DNA of 64,000 nt. Origin: Planctomycetota bacterium (GTDB lineage: Bacteria > Planctomycetota > UBA1135 > GCA-002686595). The position numbers and the translations under genes were made by a program. The stretch spans positions 1 through 64,000 of the forward strand of contig JADYYP010000011.1 in assembly GCA_020853575.1 (NCBI GenBank), in the 5' to 3' direction. Position 1 is the stretch's first letter; each line of letters opens with the position of its first letter. Shown here piece after piece: positions 30,333 through 39,475 of this stretch. The notes under the pieces were generated by a model that was given only the letters and a program-made list of their open reading frames with translations, was not told where the DNA came from and ran no database searches.

Positions 30333-30374
30333 CCGCGTCGGTCCGTCGAGCGCGTCGGGACCGCGCGCGGCTAC
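30329..30374. terminator. Hairpin across the stops of convergent genes
   Basis: GTAGCCGCG (30329-30337) pairs with CGCGGCTAC (30366-30374); inside it GGTCC and GGACC can extend the stem. The arms contain the stop codons of both convergent genes. A likely two-way terminator without a T-tract. Confidence 0.4.
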
Positions 30375-30838
30375 TTCCCGTCGCGCGGGCGGAACTGGCC
30401 GTGGCCCGCGGACTTGAGGTTGTCGGCCTGGCGCAGCGCTTTCTCGGCCTTCTTCGCATCGCCGTTGATCACGGCGGTTTCGACATCGAGGAACGCGCGC
30501 AACAAGTCCTGCATCTGCGTGCGGTAGGCGATCTCGGCCTTGTGCTTGGCCTTTTCGTCGGTCATGTCGCTGACCGCCTTGGGCAGCTCGCTCTTGGCGT
30601 CGATCACCGCGCGCTGCGCCTTCCACACGTCCGGCAGCGCCGCCGCGAGTCCGTCGTCCTTCTTGAGCGCTTCCTGCAAGGCCTTGACCGCGCCACCGAT
30701 TTCCTCCATCGCGCCGCCGAGCTTCGAGCCGCCTTGCGACGTGGGCGCGCTGGGCGCCGCGCTGGGGCTCGAACGTGAGAACGAAACGAGGACCACGGCG
30801 ACGGCGGCGCCACACAGCCAGAGGGACGACTTGTTCAT
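30371..30838 (-). CDS. Cytochrome b562-like periplasmic four-helix protein
   Basis: Encodes 155 residues. A signal peptide (MNKSSLWLCGAAVAVVLVSFS) and a low-complexity Ser/Pro stretch precede an all-helical domain (about 40-150). It resembles cytochrome b562: a Met near the start of helix 1 (GGAMEEIGGAVKALQEAL, Met44) and a C-terminal His (NLKSAGHGQFR, about His149) match the two axial haem ligands of that family, and the last helix LLRAFLDVETAVING-AKKAEKAL is typical. A redox or small-ligand role in the periplasm is inferred. Haem binding is not proven; the fold could be kept without haem. Confidence 0.6.
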   Translation of the reverse strand: MNKSSLWLCGAAVAVVLVSFSRSSPSAAPSAPTSQGGSKLGGAMEEIGGAVKALQEALKKDDGLAAALPDVWKAQRAVIDAKSELPKAVSDMTDEKAKHKAEIAYRTQMQDLLRAFLDVETAVINGDAKKAEKALRQADNLKSAGHGQFRPRDGK

Positions 30839-30963
30839 GGTGCTGGGATTGGAGCGAGGACTCGGGGGGGAACGTGCAAGAGCGCCACGAAACCAACTTC
30901 GCGCCGGCGAGTCTCGCTCCGGACGCGGAATTCGACGTGCGCTCGATATCCTCGGGCACTCCC

Positions 30964-30970
30964 AGGAGGA
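30964..30970 (+). promoter_or_regulatory. Ribosome binding site that selects a GTG start
   Basis: AGGAGGA is 8 bases before GTG 30979, whereas the ATG at 31069 has no Shine-Dalgarno match. This favours the longer protein with a signal-like N-terminus. Confidence 0.6.
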
Positions 30971-30978
30971 GCGCGCCC

Positions 30979-31998
30979 GTGTTGCATCGTCGTACGTTGA
31001 TCGCGTGGCCCGCGCTGGCGGCCTTGGCCTGGGCGTCCAGTGTTCGGACCGGACCGCAAGCGAGCTCGATGAAGGCCGTGCGCTTCCACGAGTTCGGCAA
31101 GGCCGAGGTGCTGCGGGTCGAGGACGTGCCCAAGCCCGTCGCCGGACACGGCGAAGTGCTGGTGCGCGTGCACGCGGCCGGAGTCAACCCGGTCGATTGG
31201 AAAGTGCGCGCGGGCCAGCTCAAGGCGCTCAACCCCACGCTGCCGCAGATCACGGGCTTCGACATCGCGGGCGTGGTCGAGAGCACGGGGCCCGAGGTCG
31301 AGCGCTTCGAGCTCGGCGACGAGGTCTACGCGTTCCTGGCGCTCGAGCGCGGCGGCGGCTACGCCGAGTACGCGCTGGTTCCCGCGACCGAGCTCGCGCT
31401 CAAGCCCAAGCGGCTCGACTTCACTCGATCAGCGGCGGTCCCGTTGGCGGCCTTGACGGCTTGGCAGGCGCTGTTCGACAACGCCGGACTGTCGCAAGGT
31501 CAAACGTTGCTGGTGCACGGCGCCGCGGGTGGCGTCGGGCATTTCGCGGTGCAGCTGGCCAAGGCCAAGGGCGCGCGTGTGATCGCGACGGCGTCCGAGC
31601 GCAACCACGCGTTCTTGAAACAGCTCGGCGCGGATCAAGTGATCGACTACACCACGCAGAGGTTCGAGGAGCTCGCACGCGACGTCGATGTGGTGCTCGA
31701 TTCGATCGGCGGAGACACGCTCGAGCGCTCCTACGGCGTCGTCAAGCAGGGCGGTTTCGTGGTGTCGATCGTGGCGCGGCCCGACGCCGCCAAGTTGAGC
31801 GCGCGCGGCCTGCGCGGCGCGGTGATCCGCGTGAAACCCGACGCCAAGCAACTCGCGCAGATCGCGGCCTGGATCGACGCCGGCCGGCTTGCGCCCGACG
31901 TCAGTGCCGTTCTGCCGCTCGCGGAGGTCCGCAAGGCGCACGAGCTCAGTGAAGCGGGGCACACGCGCGGCAAGCTCGTGCTGCAGGTGCGACCGTGA
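30979..31998 (+). CDS. NADPH-dependent quinone-oxidoreductase-like (zinc-independent MDR) protein with a signal-like N-terminus
   Basis: Encodes 339 residues from GTG 30979. After about 30 residues of twin-Arg-like leader (MLHRRTLIAWPALAALAWASS) the conserved MDR start KAVRFHEFGKAEVL appears. Family marks follow: GHGEVLVRVHAAGVNPVDWKVR, GFDIAGVVESTGPEV, the nucleotide-binding LLVHGAAGGVGHFAVQLAKAKGA and the C-terminal THTRGKLVLQV-type end (GHTRGKLVLQ). Catalytic zinc Cys/His ligands are missing, as in quinone oxidoreductases. It would reduce quinones or enones with NADPH. If the leader is real, export of a folded cofactor enzyme by Tat is implied, which is unusual. If it starts at 31069 instead, it is an ordinary cytoplasmic enzyme. 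Confidence 0.85.
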   Translation: MLHRRTLIAWPALAALAWASSVRTGPQASSMKAVRFHEFGKAEVLRVEDVPKPVAGHGEVLVRVHAAGVNPVDWKVRAGQLKALNPTLPQITGFDIAGVVESTGPEVERFELGDEVYAFLALERGGGYAEYALVPATELALKPKRLDFTRSAAVPLAALTAWQALFDNAGLSQGQTLLVHGAAGGVGHFAVQLAKAKGARVIATASERNHAFLKQLGADQVIDYTTQRFEELARDVDVVLDSIGGDTLERSYGVVKQGGFVVSIVARPDAAKLSARGLRGAVIRVKPDAKQLAQIAAWIDAGRLAPDVSAVLPLAEVRKAHELSEAGHTRGKLVLQVRP

Positions 31999-32738
31999 CG
32001 TCCGCCGACGCGCTCACGCGCTTCGGCGCCGCGCTGACGGGCGTGATGAACGCGCTCGACTGGGAGCAGCTGGGCAGCGTCTATTGCGAAGGCGACGCCG
32101 CGGAGTTCTTCGACGCAGAGCGTCGCCAGAGCTTGATCGACACCGGCCTGGAGCTCGCCGACGGCATCGCGGGCCAGCTCTACGGCCGCAGCACGGAGCG
32201 CAGCCTGTACGTCGGCGCCGCGGTGGCCGAGCTCGCGCCGATCTTGGCGGAGCGACTGGTCCTCGGGCGCGAAGTCACGTGGCTCAACCTACCCGGCGCA
32301 GAGCGAGACGAGCTCGCGCGCGCGCTGCGCGAGGTGTCGGCGCAACTGGGGATCGACCTGCCCGCGCCCAGCGTAGCGCCACTCGAGAGCGTCGTGCCCG
32401 CGAGCTGCGATCACGTGTGGTTGGTCAGCGTGCTGACCGATCCCGACACGTTCCCGGCCCTGCACGACGAGCTCTACGAGCGCCGCGGCACCGAGCATGC
32501 GACCGGCCGCGGCAACCTGGTCGACGAGCGCGCGCGCGCCACGGAACTCGCCCAGGCCGTGCTCGCGCGCGCGGCGCGGTCCTGCTTGCTGTCCACGACC
32601 GAGGAAGAGCTCGACTTCATGCGCCCGCTGCTGGCCCCGGCGCGCCGCCGCGTTCGACCACTGGCCGAAGGGCCGTTGACCGCGCTGGTCGGCGATCGAG
32701 TCCTGTGGCTGCGCCTCACGCAGCGCGACGCGCGCTGA
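31995..32738 (+). CDS. Protein of unknown function coupled to the oxidoreductase gene
   Basis: Encodes 247 residues. The GTG start overlaps the oxidoreductase stop by four bases (GTGA), so the two are translationally coupled. The sequence alternates helices and strands. A glycine-containing strand-turn-helix (SLYVGAAVAELAPILAERL, about residue 75) and a later hydrophobic strand (HVWLVSVLTDPDTFPALHDEL) are reminiscent of a Rossmann-like methyltransferase fold, but no SAM motif is firm. No signal peptide. I do not recognise the family. Confidence 0.6.
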   Translation: MTSADALTRFGAALTGVMNALDWEQLGSVYCEGDAAEFFDAERRQSLIDTGLELADGIAGQLYGRSTERSLYVGAAVAELAPILAERLVLGREVTWLNLPGAERDELARALREVSAQLGIDLPAPSVAPLESVVPASCDHVWLVSVLTDPDTFPALHDELYERRGTEHATGRGNLVDERARATELAQAVLARAARSCLLSTTEEELDFMRPLLAPARRRVRPLAEGPLTALVGDRVLWLRLTQRDAR

Positions 32739-32848
32739 GCACCGACCGCCGCGCGGCAGTGAACCTTGCGGTTTCCGCGTAGCTCGAGCGCGGCTCGCGA
32801 CGTAGGTCCGGCAGCGCAACGGGAGGCCCCAAGGTCGAAAGGAGACCC

Positions 32849-34534
32849 ATGAAGCTCACACTCGCATCGCTGCTCGTTCTGCGTGGCCTCGCCGGCGCCC
32901 AAGTCTGCTCGACCGAGCAGTTGTCGCTGGGCCCCAACGGGGAGTGGACCTACAGCGACTCAGGCGCGCCCGTGCTCTCCAGCGACGGGCGCTTCGTGGC
33001 CTTCCGCACGATCGCCACGGTGTTCGGCGCCAGCGCGAGCGCACCTCAGATAGTGTTCATCGACCGCGCGAGCGGTGCGCAGGAGCTGATCACCGTCGCA
33101 CAGAACGGCCAGCCCAGCTCTGGCGCGAATCTGTGGGCCACGCCGCGGTCAATCTCGAACGACGGTCGCTTCGTGACGTTCGAGTCGACCGGGGCGGACT
33201 TGACTCCGAATGACACCAACGCGTCGATCGATGTGTTCGTGCGCGATCGACTCAGCGGGGCGACGACGTTGCTCGCGCGCATGGCGGACGGCAGCAATCC
33301 CGGAACCGCCGCAGGCGGCGAGATGACCTGGGACGGGCGTTGGATCGCAATCGAGACCTCGCGGGCGCTCGTCGCGAGCGACACCAACGCGAGCGTCGAC
33401 GTCTATCTGCTCGAACGCTCGAGCGGCGCGCTCGTTCCCGTCAGCGTCGATCTCCAGGGACTCCCCGCGGGCGATGCGAGCAATTCGCTGCTGAGCGCGG
33501 ATGGCCGCAAGGTCGTGTTCCGGTCGGCCAGCCCCAATCTGATTGCCGCGGACACCAACGGCATGCCCGACGTGTTCCTGCGCGATCTGGACCTGGCGAC
33601 AACGCAGCGTGCCAGCGAGGCGCCGGACGACACGGAGCTCGACAGTTCGTCGCAACCGCGCGGTTTCTCGGCGAACGGTCGCTTCGTCGCGTTCGAGACG
33701 AGCGCGACCAACGCGTTCCCTGGGTATACGCGCGGCGTGTATCTCGCTGACCTCGAGCGCGATCTCGTGTACCCCATCGTTCTCGGGAACTTGCCCTTCC
33801 AGGTGCCGCTCGACATCGGTCCTGTCGCGCTCAGCGCCGATGGGCGCCAGTGCGCTTTCATTTCGCGCGACGCCCTGACGGCGGGTGATGGGAACTCGAC
33901 CCGCGACGTGTTCGTGCGCGACATCGCCGCGGGGGTGACGAGGTTGGTGAGCGCCAAGCCGGACGGCACGGCCTCGGGCGCGAACGCCGAGCACGTCGCG
34001 CTCAGCGCCGACGGTCGCGCCATCGTGTTCTCCAGTCGCTCCGGCGCGCTGACCTCGCCGCCGATCGCGAACGGCGCGCTCGACGTGTTCGTGCGCGAGT
34101 GCTCGCTGGTCGCGCCGCAGGTCTTCTGCGCCCAGTCACCGACGGCGAATCACTGTTTCCCGACCATGGCTTGGAGTGGAATTCCGAGCGCGAGCTCGGG
34201 CGCGGCGTTCGACGTGCTGCTCACGCACGCTCGCAGCCACAAGCTGGGCCTGCTGTTCTACGGCACGAACGGAGCGACGCTCGGCGTGCTCGGTCACTCA
34301 CTGGTGTGCGTGAGACCTCCGACGGTGCGCACCTCGCTCCACAGCACGGGCGGTACCCCGGGTGTCGACGACTGCTCCGGCGCACTCGCGTACGACTTCA
34401 ACGCGCGCATCGCCAGCGGCGTGGATCCGGCGCTGGCCGTGGGCGCGGTCGTGCGCACGCAGTTCTGGCTGCGCGACTGGGGCGCGGCGAGCACCTACCT
34501 GAGCGAAGCCTTGGCGTTCTCCATCGAGCCCTGA
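32849..34534 (+). CDS. Secreted TolB-like beta-propeller with shared C-terminal module
   Basis: Encodes 561 residues. A short signal peptide (MKLTLASLLVLRGLAGAQ) precedes about six blades with the pattern LSSDGRFVAFRT / DVFVRDRLSGATTLLA (about 25-420). The last 136 residues (34124-34534) are the shared module, the most divergent copy, ending FSIEP. AAAGGAGA lies just before the ATG. Same design as the proteins at 28569-30332 and 17392-19254; no enzyme motif. Confidence 0.82.
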   Translation: MKLTLASLLVLRGLAGAQVCSTEQLSLGPNGEWTYSDSGAPVLSSDGRFVAFRTIATVFGASASAPQIVFIDRASGAQELITVAQNGQPSSGANLWATPRSISNDGRFVTFESTGADLTPNDTNASIDVFVRDRLSGATTLLARMADGSNPGTAAGGEMTWDGRWIAIETSRALVASDTNASVDVYLLERSSGALVPVSVDLQGLPAGDASNSLLSADGRKVVFRSASPNLIAADTNGMPDVFLRDLDLATTQRASEAPDDTELDSSSQPRGFSANGRFVAFETSATNAFPGYTRGVYLADLERDLVYPIVLGNLPFQVPLDIGPVALSADGRQCAFISRDALTAGDGNSTRDVFVRDIAAGVTRLVSAKPDGTASGANAEHVALSADGRAIVFSSRSGALTSPPIANGALDVFVRECSLVAPQVFCAQSPTANHCFPTMAWSGIPSASSGAAFDVLLTHARSHKLGLLFYGTNGATLGVLGHSLVCVRPPTVRTSLHSTGGTPGVDDCSGALAYDFNARIASGVDPALAVGAVVRTQFWLRDWGAASTYLSEALAFSIEP

Positions 34535-34567
34535 ACGCAACGGCTTCGGCTGCCTTCCGAAACGTCA

Positions 34568-34593
34568 GCGGCCGCGGTGCGATCCGCGGCCGC
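34568..34593. terminator. Strong GC hairpin between convergent genes
   Basis: GCGGCCGCGG (34568-34577) pairs perfectly with CCGCGGCCGC (34584-34593) around a 6-base loop and is followed by GTTCATT. It lies between the propeller stop (34534) and the minus-strand SUI1 stop (34612). Confidence 0.55.
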
Positions 34594-34611
34594 GTTCATT
34601 CGAGCGGCGTT

Positions 34612-34971
34612 CTAGTTGCCGCGCGCAACCGAAGTGAAGCCGCGCGCCGTGAGCCAGCTCGCGACGCGCTCGGGTTGATCGCCTTGGACGACCAGCGCGC
34701 CGGCCTCGACGCGCGCGCCGCTGCCCAGGGCCTTGGCCAGTTCCCTGGCCAGCGCTTCGAGCGGATGTCCCGCGAGGCCCGGGCCCTCGGCGATCGTCAC
34801 CGCCTTTCCGCCGCGCCCCGCGCGCTCGCGGCGCACCGTCACGCGGCCCGCATAGACCTTGGCGACGGCTGGCGCGCCGGCCGGCGCGGGCTCCGGCGCC
34901 GGTGGTCCCGGCGGAAGCGGACCGAGCTTGGCCTTGAGCGCTGCGAAGGGGTTCTGGTGCGGGCGGGTCAT
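34612..34971 (-). CDS. SUI1/eIF1-like translation factor (YciH type)
   Basis: Encodes 119 residues. After a Pro/Ala-rich N-terminal tail (about 1-38) comes the SUI1 domain: VYAGRVTVRRERAGRGGKAVTIAEG, then LARELAKALGSGARVEAGALVVQGDQPERVASWLTARGF. Bacterial members are YciH-like and thought to affect start-codon choice or other RNA work; they are not essential where tested. It starts 23 bases downstream of the M1 peptidase stop on the same strand. Confidence 0.88.
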   Translation of the reverse strand: MTRPHQNPFAALKAKLGPLPPGPPAPEPAPAGAPAVAKVYAGRVTVRRERAGRGGKAVTIAEGPGLAGHPLEALARELAKALGSGARVEAGALVVQGDQPERVASWLTARGFTSVARGN

Positions 34972-34994
34972 GGCGCAATGGGTCGCGTGCGGCG

Positions 34995-37406
34995 CTACTT
35001 GCCGCCGCCCTTGGGCGTGGTGGCTTCGACCGGCGCGGTGGGCTTGGCGTTCTCGCCGGGCTCGGCCGGGGCCGTCGCGTCCTTGGCCTTGCGCTCGAGC
35101 TCGCGCGCGTCCTTCATCGGATTGCCCGAAGGCCGACGCTCGCGGTTCGAGCGCAGCTGGAAGCGCTTTTCGTCGAGCTCGGGCGGATAAACGTTGTTGC
35201 TCAGGTCGATGTCGGCGGTCTCGAGGTGCGGATCGAGCACCAAGCGCACGAGCTTCTTCTCCGACAGGATCAGCTTCGAGACGCTGTTCGCGCCCTTGCG
35301 CCAAACCTCGGCGGCGATGCGGTGTTCCTCGCGCGAGCCGTCGTCGAACTCGGCCTCGAGGATCACCGGCATCACCAATCCGCCGATGTCGCGCACGTCG
35401 ACGACGTAGAAATTCAGACGACTCTGCAGCAGCGCTTTCTGGTCGTCCTTCAAGTCCTTGACCAGCTTCTCGTACTCCTCGAGGTCCTTCTGCGTGACGT
35501 CGAGGTCGTCGTAGGTGTTGTAGAAGTCCGCCAGCTCCGGAAAACGCTGCACGCGTGTGGCCAGTTCGGCATTGCGTTGCTCGGCGAGCGAGGTGGGCTT
35601 GGACTCGCGCTTCTCCTTGGCGAGCGGCTTCTCGACGTTCGGATCGCGCGTGTCGATCTTGTAGAGCCGCAACTTGTCCAGCGCGAGATCGCAGGCGTCG
35701 GTGGAGTAGAACCAGCCGTTCCAGAACCAATCGAGGTCGACGGCGCTCGCATCCTCGAGGGTGCGGAAGAAGTCGGCCGGCTGCGGACGCTTGAACTGCC
35801 AACGCCGCGCGTACTCGCGAAAGGCGAAGTCGAACAGCTCGCGGCCCATCACGGTCTCGCGCAGGATGTTGAGCGCCGTCGCGGGCTTCGCGTAGGCGTT
35901 GTTGCCGAACTGCACCAGCGAGTCCGAGTTGGTCATGATCGGCACTTGGTCGGTGCTCTTCATGTAGCTCGTGATGTTCGCGGGCTCGCCGCGTCCCGAG
36001 GGGTAGTCGTCCTCCCATTCCTGTTCCGCGAGGTACTGCAGGAAGGTGTTGAGGCCCTCGTCCATCCAGGTCCACTGGCGCTCGTCGGAGTTCACGATCA
36101 TCGGGAAGTAGTTGTGTCCGACCTCGTGGATCACCACCGAGATCAGGCCGTACTTCGTGCCCTTGGAGTAGGTGCCGTCCTCCTCCGGCCGCGGGCCGTT
36201 GAAGCAGATCATCGGGTACTCCATGCCGCCGACCGGGCCGTTGACCGAGATCGCCACCGGGTAGGGGTAGGTGAAGGTGTGCTTGGAATACACGTCCAGC
36301 GTGTGCTGGATCGCCGCCGTGGAGTACTTGCTCCACAGGGGCTCGCCCTCCTTGGGGTAATACGACATCGCCCACACCGACTTGTCGTCGACGCGGTGCG
36401 ACACCGCGTCCCAGATGAACTTGCGCGAGGACGCGAAGGCGAAGTCACGCACGTTGTCGGCGCGGTACACCCAGGTCTTCTTGCCCGTCGGAGTGTGCGA
36501 CTCGTTGGCCTTGGCCTCCTCGGGAGTGACGATGAACAGCGGCTTGTCGGAGCTCTCGGCCTGCGTCAATCGCTCGCGCTGCGCGGCGCTGAGCACCTCG
36601 CTCGCGTTCTGCAGCACGCCGCTGGCCGCCACGACGTGATCGTCGGGCACGGTGATGCTCACCACGTAGTCTCCGAACTCGAGCGTGAACTCACCGGCCC
36701 CGAGATACTGCTTGTGCTGCCAGCCGTTGACGTCCGTGTAGGCCGCCATGCGCGGGAACCACTGCGCGATCTCGTAGATGCAGTTGCCGTCCTTCTCGAA
36801 GCGCTCGTAGCCGGTGCGACCGCCGACCTCCTTGTGGTTGTTGATGCGGTAGTTCCAGTCGACGGAGAACGTGGCGCGCTCGCCGGATGCGAGCGGCTTG
36901 GGCAGGTCGATGCGCATCATGGTGCCCTGAATCGTGTGGGCCAGATCGATGCCGCGCTCGCCGCGCACCGCGGTGATCTTGCAACTGCCGTCGAAGTCGC
37001 GCCGCGTGAGCGCGCGCCGCAGCGACTCGTAGGAAGCCGACTCGAGGTCGGGCGCGAGCGAAGTCGTCACCGCGTGCGACTCGGGGCCGAAGATGTTCGG
37101 GTCGAGCTGCAGCCACAGGTACGAGAGCGTGTCCGGTGAGTGGTTCGAGTAGGTGATCGTCTCCGAGCCCGTGAGGTGTTGGCGCTCGTCGTCGAGCTCG
37201 ACTTGGATCACGTAGTCGGCGCGCTGCTGCCAGTACTGGTGGCCCGGCGCTCCCGACGCGCTGCGATAGGCGTTGGGCGTCGGCAAGAGCTCTTCCAGCT
37301 GCCGGAACTTATCGCGCTGCTTGCCGTCGTCGGTTCCGAACACGACGCCGAACGAAAACAGCGCGGCGCATGTCAGTGCCAGCGCCAGACGGGGGCGGAC
37401 GGTCAT
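34995..37406 (-). CDS. Secreted M1-family (gluzincin) metallopeptidase
   Basis: Encodes 803 residues. A signal peptide (MTVRPRLALALTCAALFSFGVVF) is followed by an M1 N-terminal beta domain (about 60-290, WLQLDPNIFG, NYRINNHKEVGGR) and the catalytic domain: GGMEYPMI (the GAMEN-like loop), HEVGHNYFP (zinc His427 and His431, catalytic Glu428) and WMDEGLNTFLQ (third ligand, about Glu450). The C-terminal third is helical and ends in a charged Pro/Ala/Lys-rich tail. It removes amino acids from peptide N-termini or otherwise degrades peptides outside the cytoplasm. ATG 37406 follows GGAG. SUI1 follows directly. Confidence 0.92.
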   Translation of the reverse strand: MTVRPRLALALTCAALFSFGVVFGTDDGKQRDKFRQLEELLPTPNAYRSASGAPGHQYWQQRADYVIQVELDDERQHLTGSETITYSNHSPDTLSYLWLQLDPNIFGPESHAVTTSLAPDLESASYESLRRALTRRDFDGSCKITAVRGERGIDLAHTIQGTMMRIDLPKPLASGERATFSVDWNYRINNHKEVGGRTGYERFEKDGNCIYEIAQWFPRMAAYTDVNGWQHKQYLGAGEFTLEFGDYVVSITVPDDHVVAASGVLQNASEVLSAAQRERLTQAESSDKPLFIVTPEEAKANESHTPTGKKTWVYRADNVRDFAFASSRKFIWDAVSHRVDDKSVWAMSYYPKEGEPLWSKYSTAAIQHTLDVYSKHTFTYPYPVAISVNGPVGGMEYPMICFNGPRPEEDGTYSKGTKYGLISVVIHEVGHNYFPMIVNSDERQWTWMDEGLNTFLQYLAEQEWEDDYPSGRGEPANITSYMKSTDQVPIMTNSDSLVQFGNNAYAKPATALNILRETVMGRELFDFAFREYARRWQFKRPQPADFFRTLEDASAVDLDWFWNGWFYSTDACDLALDKLRLYKIDTRDPNVEKPLAKEKRESKPTSLAEQRNAELATRVQRFPELADFYNTYDDLDVTQKDLEEYEKLVKDLKDDQKALLQSRLNFYVVDVRDIGGLVMPVILEAEFDDGSREEHRIAAEVWRKGANSVSKLILSEKKLVRLVLDPHLETADIDLSNNVYPPELDEKRFQLRSNRERRPSGNPMKDARELERKAKDATAPAEPGENAKPTAPVEATTPKGGGK

Positions 37407-37591
37407 GGTGGGGGCTCCGTGCAACGGGAGTTCGCGGGGATGCGGTCGAGCGGGGGGGACCGGCGACCGGGCCAGGCTACGCGAGCATCGCCAGGCTGCG
37501 CGACCGTCGCGCGAGGTTCTCGCCCACGGCATACACTCGGCCGAACGCGCGCCACACCGGCGGCGCATGACGGGCGGCCCCGCGCGTCGCT

Positions 37592-38731
37592 TCAGCGCAG
37601 CTTGACGCGCAGGAAGCGCGGCCAATACAGGCTCGCGTCGCGCGCCACCTGCCAGAAGTCGAGCGAGTTGACCACGTAGCTGAGCGCGAGCTCGTCGTCG
37701 GTCGAGAACGTCGCGTGCGCCTTGGCGGCGTAAGTGAAGAGCTTGGAGTCGCGCGTCGCTTCGGGGCAGCGTGCGAGCTCGACTGGCGGCGACCACGGGC
37801 CGGAGGGGTCCGCCGCCCAGCGCCCGAGAACGCGCTCGGAAAGGCCATTCTCGCTGTACACGATCACGAACCGGCCGCGCGCCGGCTGGTGCAGGACCGC
37901 GGCCTCCGAACCCATGTGGTCGAACAGCCGCGAGGCGCGCCGGAAGTCGGGCTGCCACCCATCGCTGGCGAGAAAGCGCCACGCAGCGGGCTGGGTGGCG
38001 CTCTCCAGTGGTACGCGCGCGAGGATCAGGTGGCGCTCGCGGACCTCGGCGAGCACGTCCTCGGTGCCATAGGCATAGAAGAAGCCGTCGTGGACCAGGG
38101 TCGCGCAGCCGAACGAGCGCTCGCGCTCGGGAGTGAACTCGGAGTGGGGAAAGCGCGCCAGATCGAAACGCCAAGCGAGCGGGTCGTCGCCGCGGAAGTC
38201 GCTTGTGCTCGCCAGCCACAACCCGCACGAGCGGAACCCGAACACGCCTGGATCGTCGGTGCGTTCGATCTGGGGCAGGAACAGGAGCAGGCGCTCACCC
38301 GCGACGGCTCCGGCCTGCAGCCAAAACCAGCCATGGCCGTCGGGTGGTGTCAGAAGCGCGGTCGGCGAGCCGTCCGCCGCGGACTTGGCGACGGAGAACG
38401 CGAGCGCTGGGGGGCCTGGCGGCCCGCGCTGCAGCGCGACGGAGTTGTTGACGATGGTCGCATCCGTGCGGCGTCCGTCGCGGATCGAGCCCACCCAAGT
38501 GTCGCTGAACAGCCACAGCGTTCGGCCGTCCCCGAGCTCGACCGAGTGCGCTCCGTCGCCGCCGATCCACCCCTCGTCGCGCTGGAAGATCCGCTCGAGC
38601 TGCGGCCAGGGTTCACTGGAAAGCACTTCCAAGGGCTGGGGTTGGCAAGGCCCCGGCGGCGGCCCCTTGCAACTCACCCAAGCGCAGCTGAGCACCAGCG
38701 CTTCGATCCAAGAGCCGCGGGGAGCGCGCAT
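37592..38731 (-). CDS. DUF4185 domain lipoprotein
   Basis: Encodes 379 residues. The N-terminus (MRAPRGSWIEALVLSCAWVSCKG) looks like a lipoprotein signal. The conserved opening of DUF4185 is present (RDEGWIGGDGAHSVELGDGRTLWLFSDTWVG), followed by five-bladed-propeller-like strands (IVNNSVALQ, WFWLQAGAVAGERLLLFLPQIE, FFYAYGTED, RFVIVYSENGL). Related folds are found in glycoside-hydrolase-like proteins, but no activity is known for DUF4185. It lies 185 bases upstream of the M1 peptidase on the same strand. Confidence 0.75.
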   Translation of the reverse strand: MRAPRGSWIEALVLSCAWVSCKGPPPGPCQPQPLEVLSSEPWPQLERIFQRDEGWIGGDGAHSVELGDGRTLWLFSDTWVGSIRDGRRTDATIVNNSVALQRGPPGPPALAFSVAKSAADGSPTALLTPPDGHGWFWLQAGAVAGERLLLFLPQIERTDDPGVFGFRSCGLWLASTSDFRGDDPLAWRFDLARFPHSEFTPERERSFGCATLVHDGFFYAYGTEDVLAEVRERHLILARVPLESATQPAAWRFLASDGWQPDFRRASRLFDHMGSEAAVLHQPARGRFVIVYSENGLSERVLGRWAADPSGPWSPPVELARCPEATRDSKLFTYAAKAHATFSTDDELALSYVVNSLDFWQVARDASLYWPRFLRVKLR

Positions 38732-38859
38732 GTGTCGGCGGAGTCGAGCAGGCCCGCCGCGGAGCGACAAGCCGGAGCACCGGGCAGCCCCGGGAATAGG
38801 ACCGGCGAGGCGACGTCGATAGGCTCACCGTGACACCGGCCGCCGCGTACCCGCTCGCC

Positions 38860-39471
38860 ATGCAAGCTGTCCCCAAGGAAGACCTCAACTTGGTCGCCGA
38901 GACCCTGGCCGGCAACCAGCTCTCGTTCCAACTGCTGGTCGAACGCTACCAGTCGCGCATGTTCGCCCTCGTGCGCCACTACACGCGCAACCCGGTCGAG
39001 ATCGAGGACATCGTCCAGGACACGTTCCTCAAGGCCTTCACGCGCCTGCCGGGCTTCCAGCAGCAGTCGAGCTTCTACACCTGGCTGTGCCGGATCGCGA
39101 TCAACACCTCGCTCGACTTCCAAAAGCGCTGTGGGCGCAGCCCGATCAAGGGCTCCGAGGACCCCGAATCGGGGTTGACGGCGGAGTCGATCCACGACGC
39201 CAGGCCGTCCTCGAGCCCGATGCCGGCCCCGGACGCGCGCCTGGAGCAGTCCGAGATCGCCAAGATCACCCACCGGGTGCTCCAGGAGCTGCCGGAGATC
39301 TTCCGCACGGTGCTGGTCCTGCGCGAGTTCGAAGACATGGCCTACCAGGACATCGCCGACGTGCTCGGCATCTCGATCGGCACCGTGGAGTCGCGGCTGT
39401 TCCGCGCCCGGGCCAAGTTCAAGGACAAGCTGCTCGCCCTGCACCCCGAGTTCGGCGACGGTTGGAGTTAG
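38860..39471 (+). CDS. ECF-family RNA polymerase sigma factor (RpoE-like)
   Basis: Encodes 203 residues from ATG 38860 (a GTG at 38830 is also possible; neither has a clear ribosome binding site). Region 2 is LSFQLLVERYQSRMFALVRHY...EDIVQDTFLKAFTRLPGF; region 4 is LPEIFRTVLVLREFEDMAYQDIADVLGISIGTVESRLFRARAKFK. It directs RNA polymerase to a stress or envelope regulon. An anti-sigma gene starts 4 bases after its stop, the usual control arrangement, so it is probably held inactive at the membrane. Confidence 0.92.
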   Translation: MQAVPKEDLNLVAETLAGNQLSFQLLVERYQSRMFALVRHYTRNPVEIEDIVQDTFLKAFTRLPGFQQQSSFYTWLCRIAINTSLDFQKRCGRSPIKGSEDPESGLTAESIHDARPSSSPMPAPDARLEQSEIAKITHRVLQELPEIFRTVLVLREFEDMAYQDIADVLGISIGTVESRLFRARAKFKDKLLALHPEFGDGWS

Positions 39472-39475
39472 TGCG

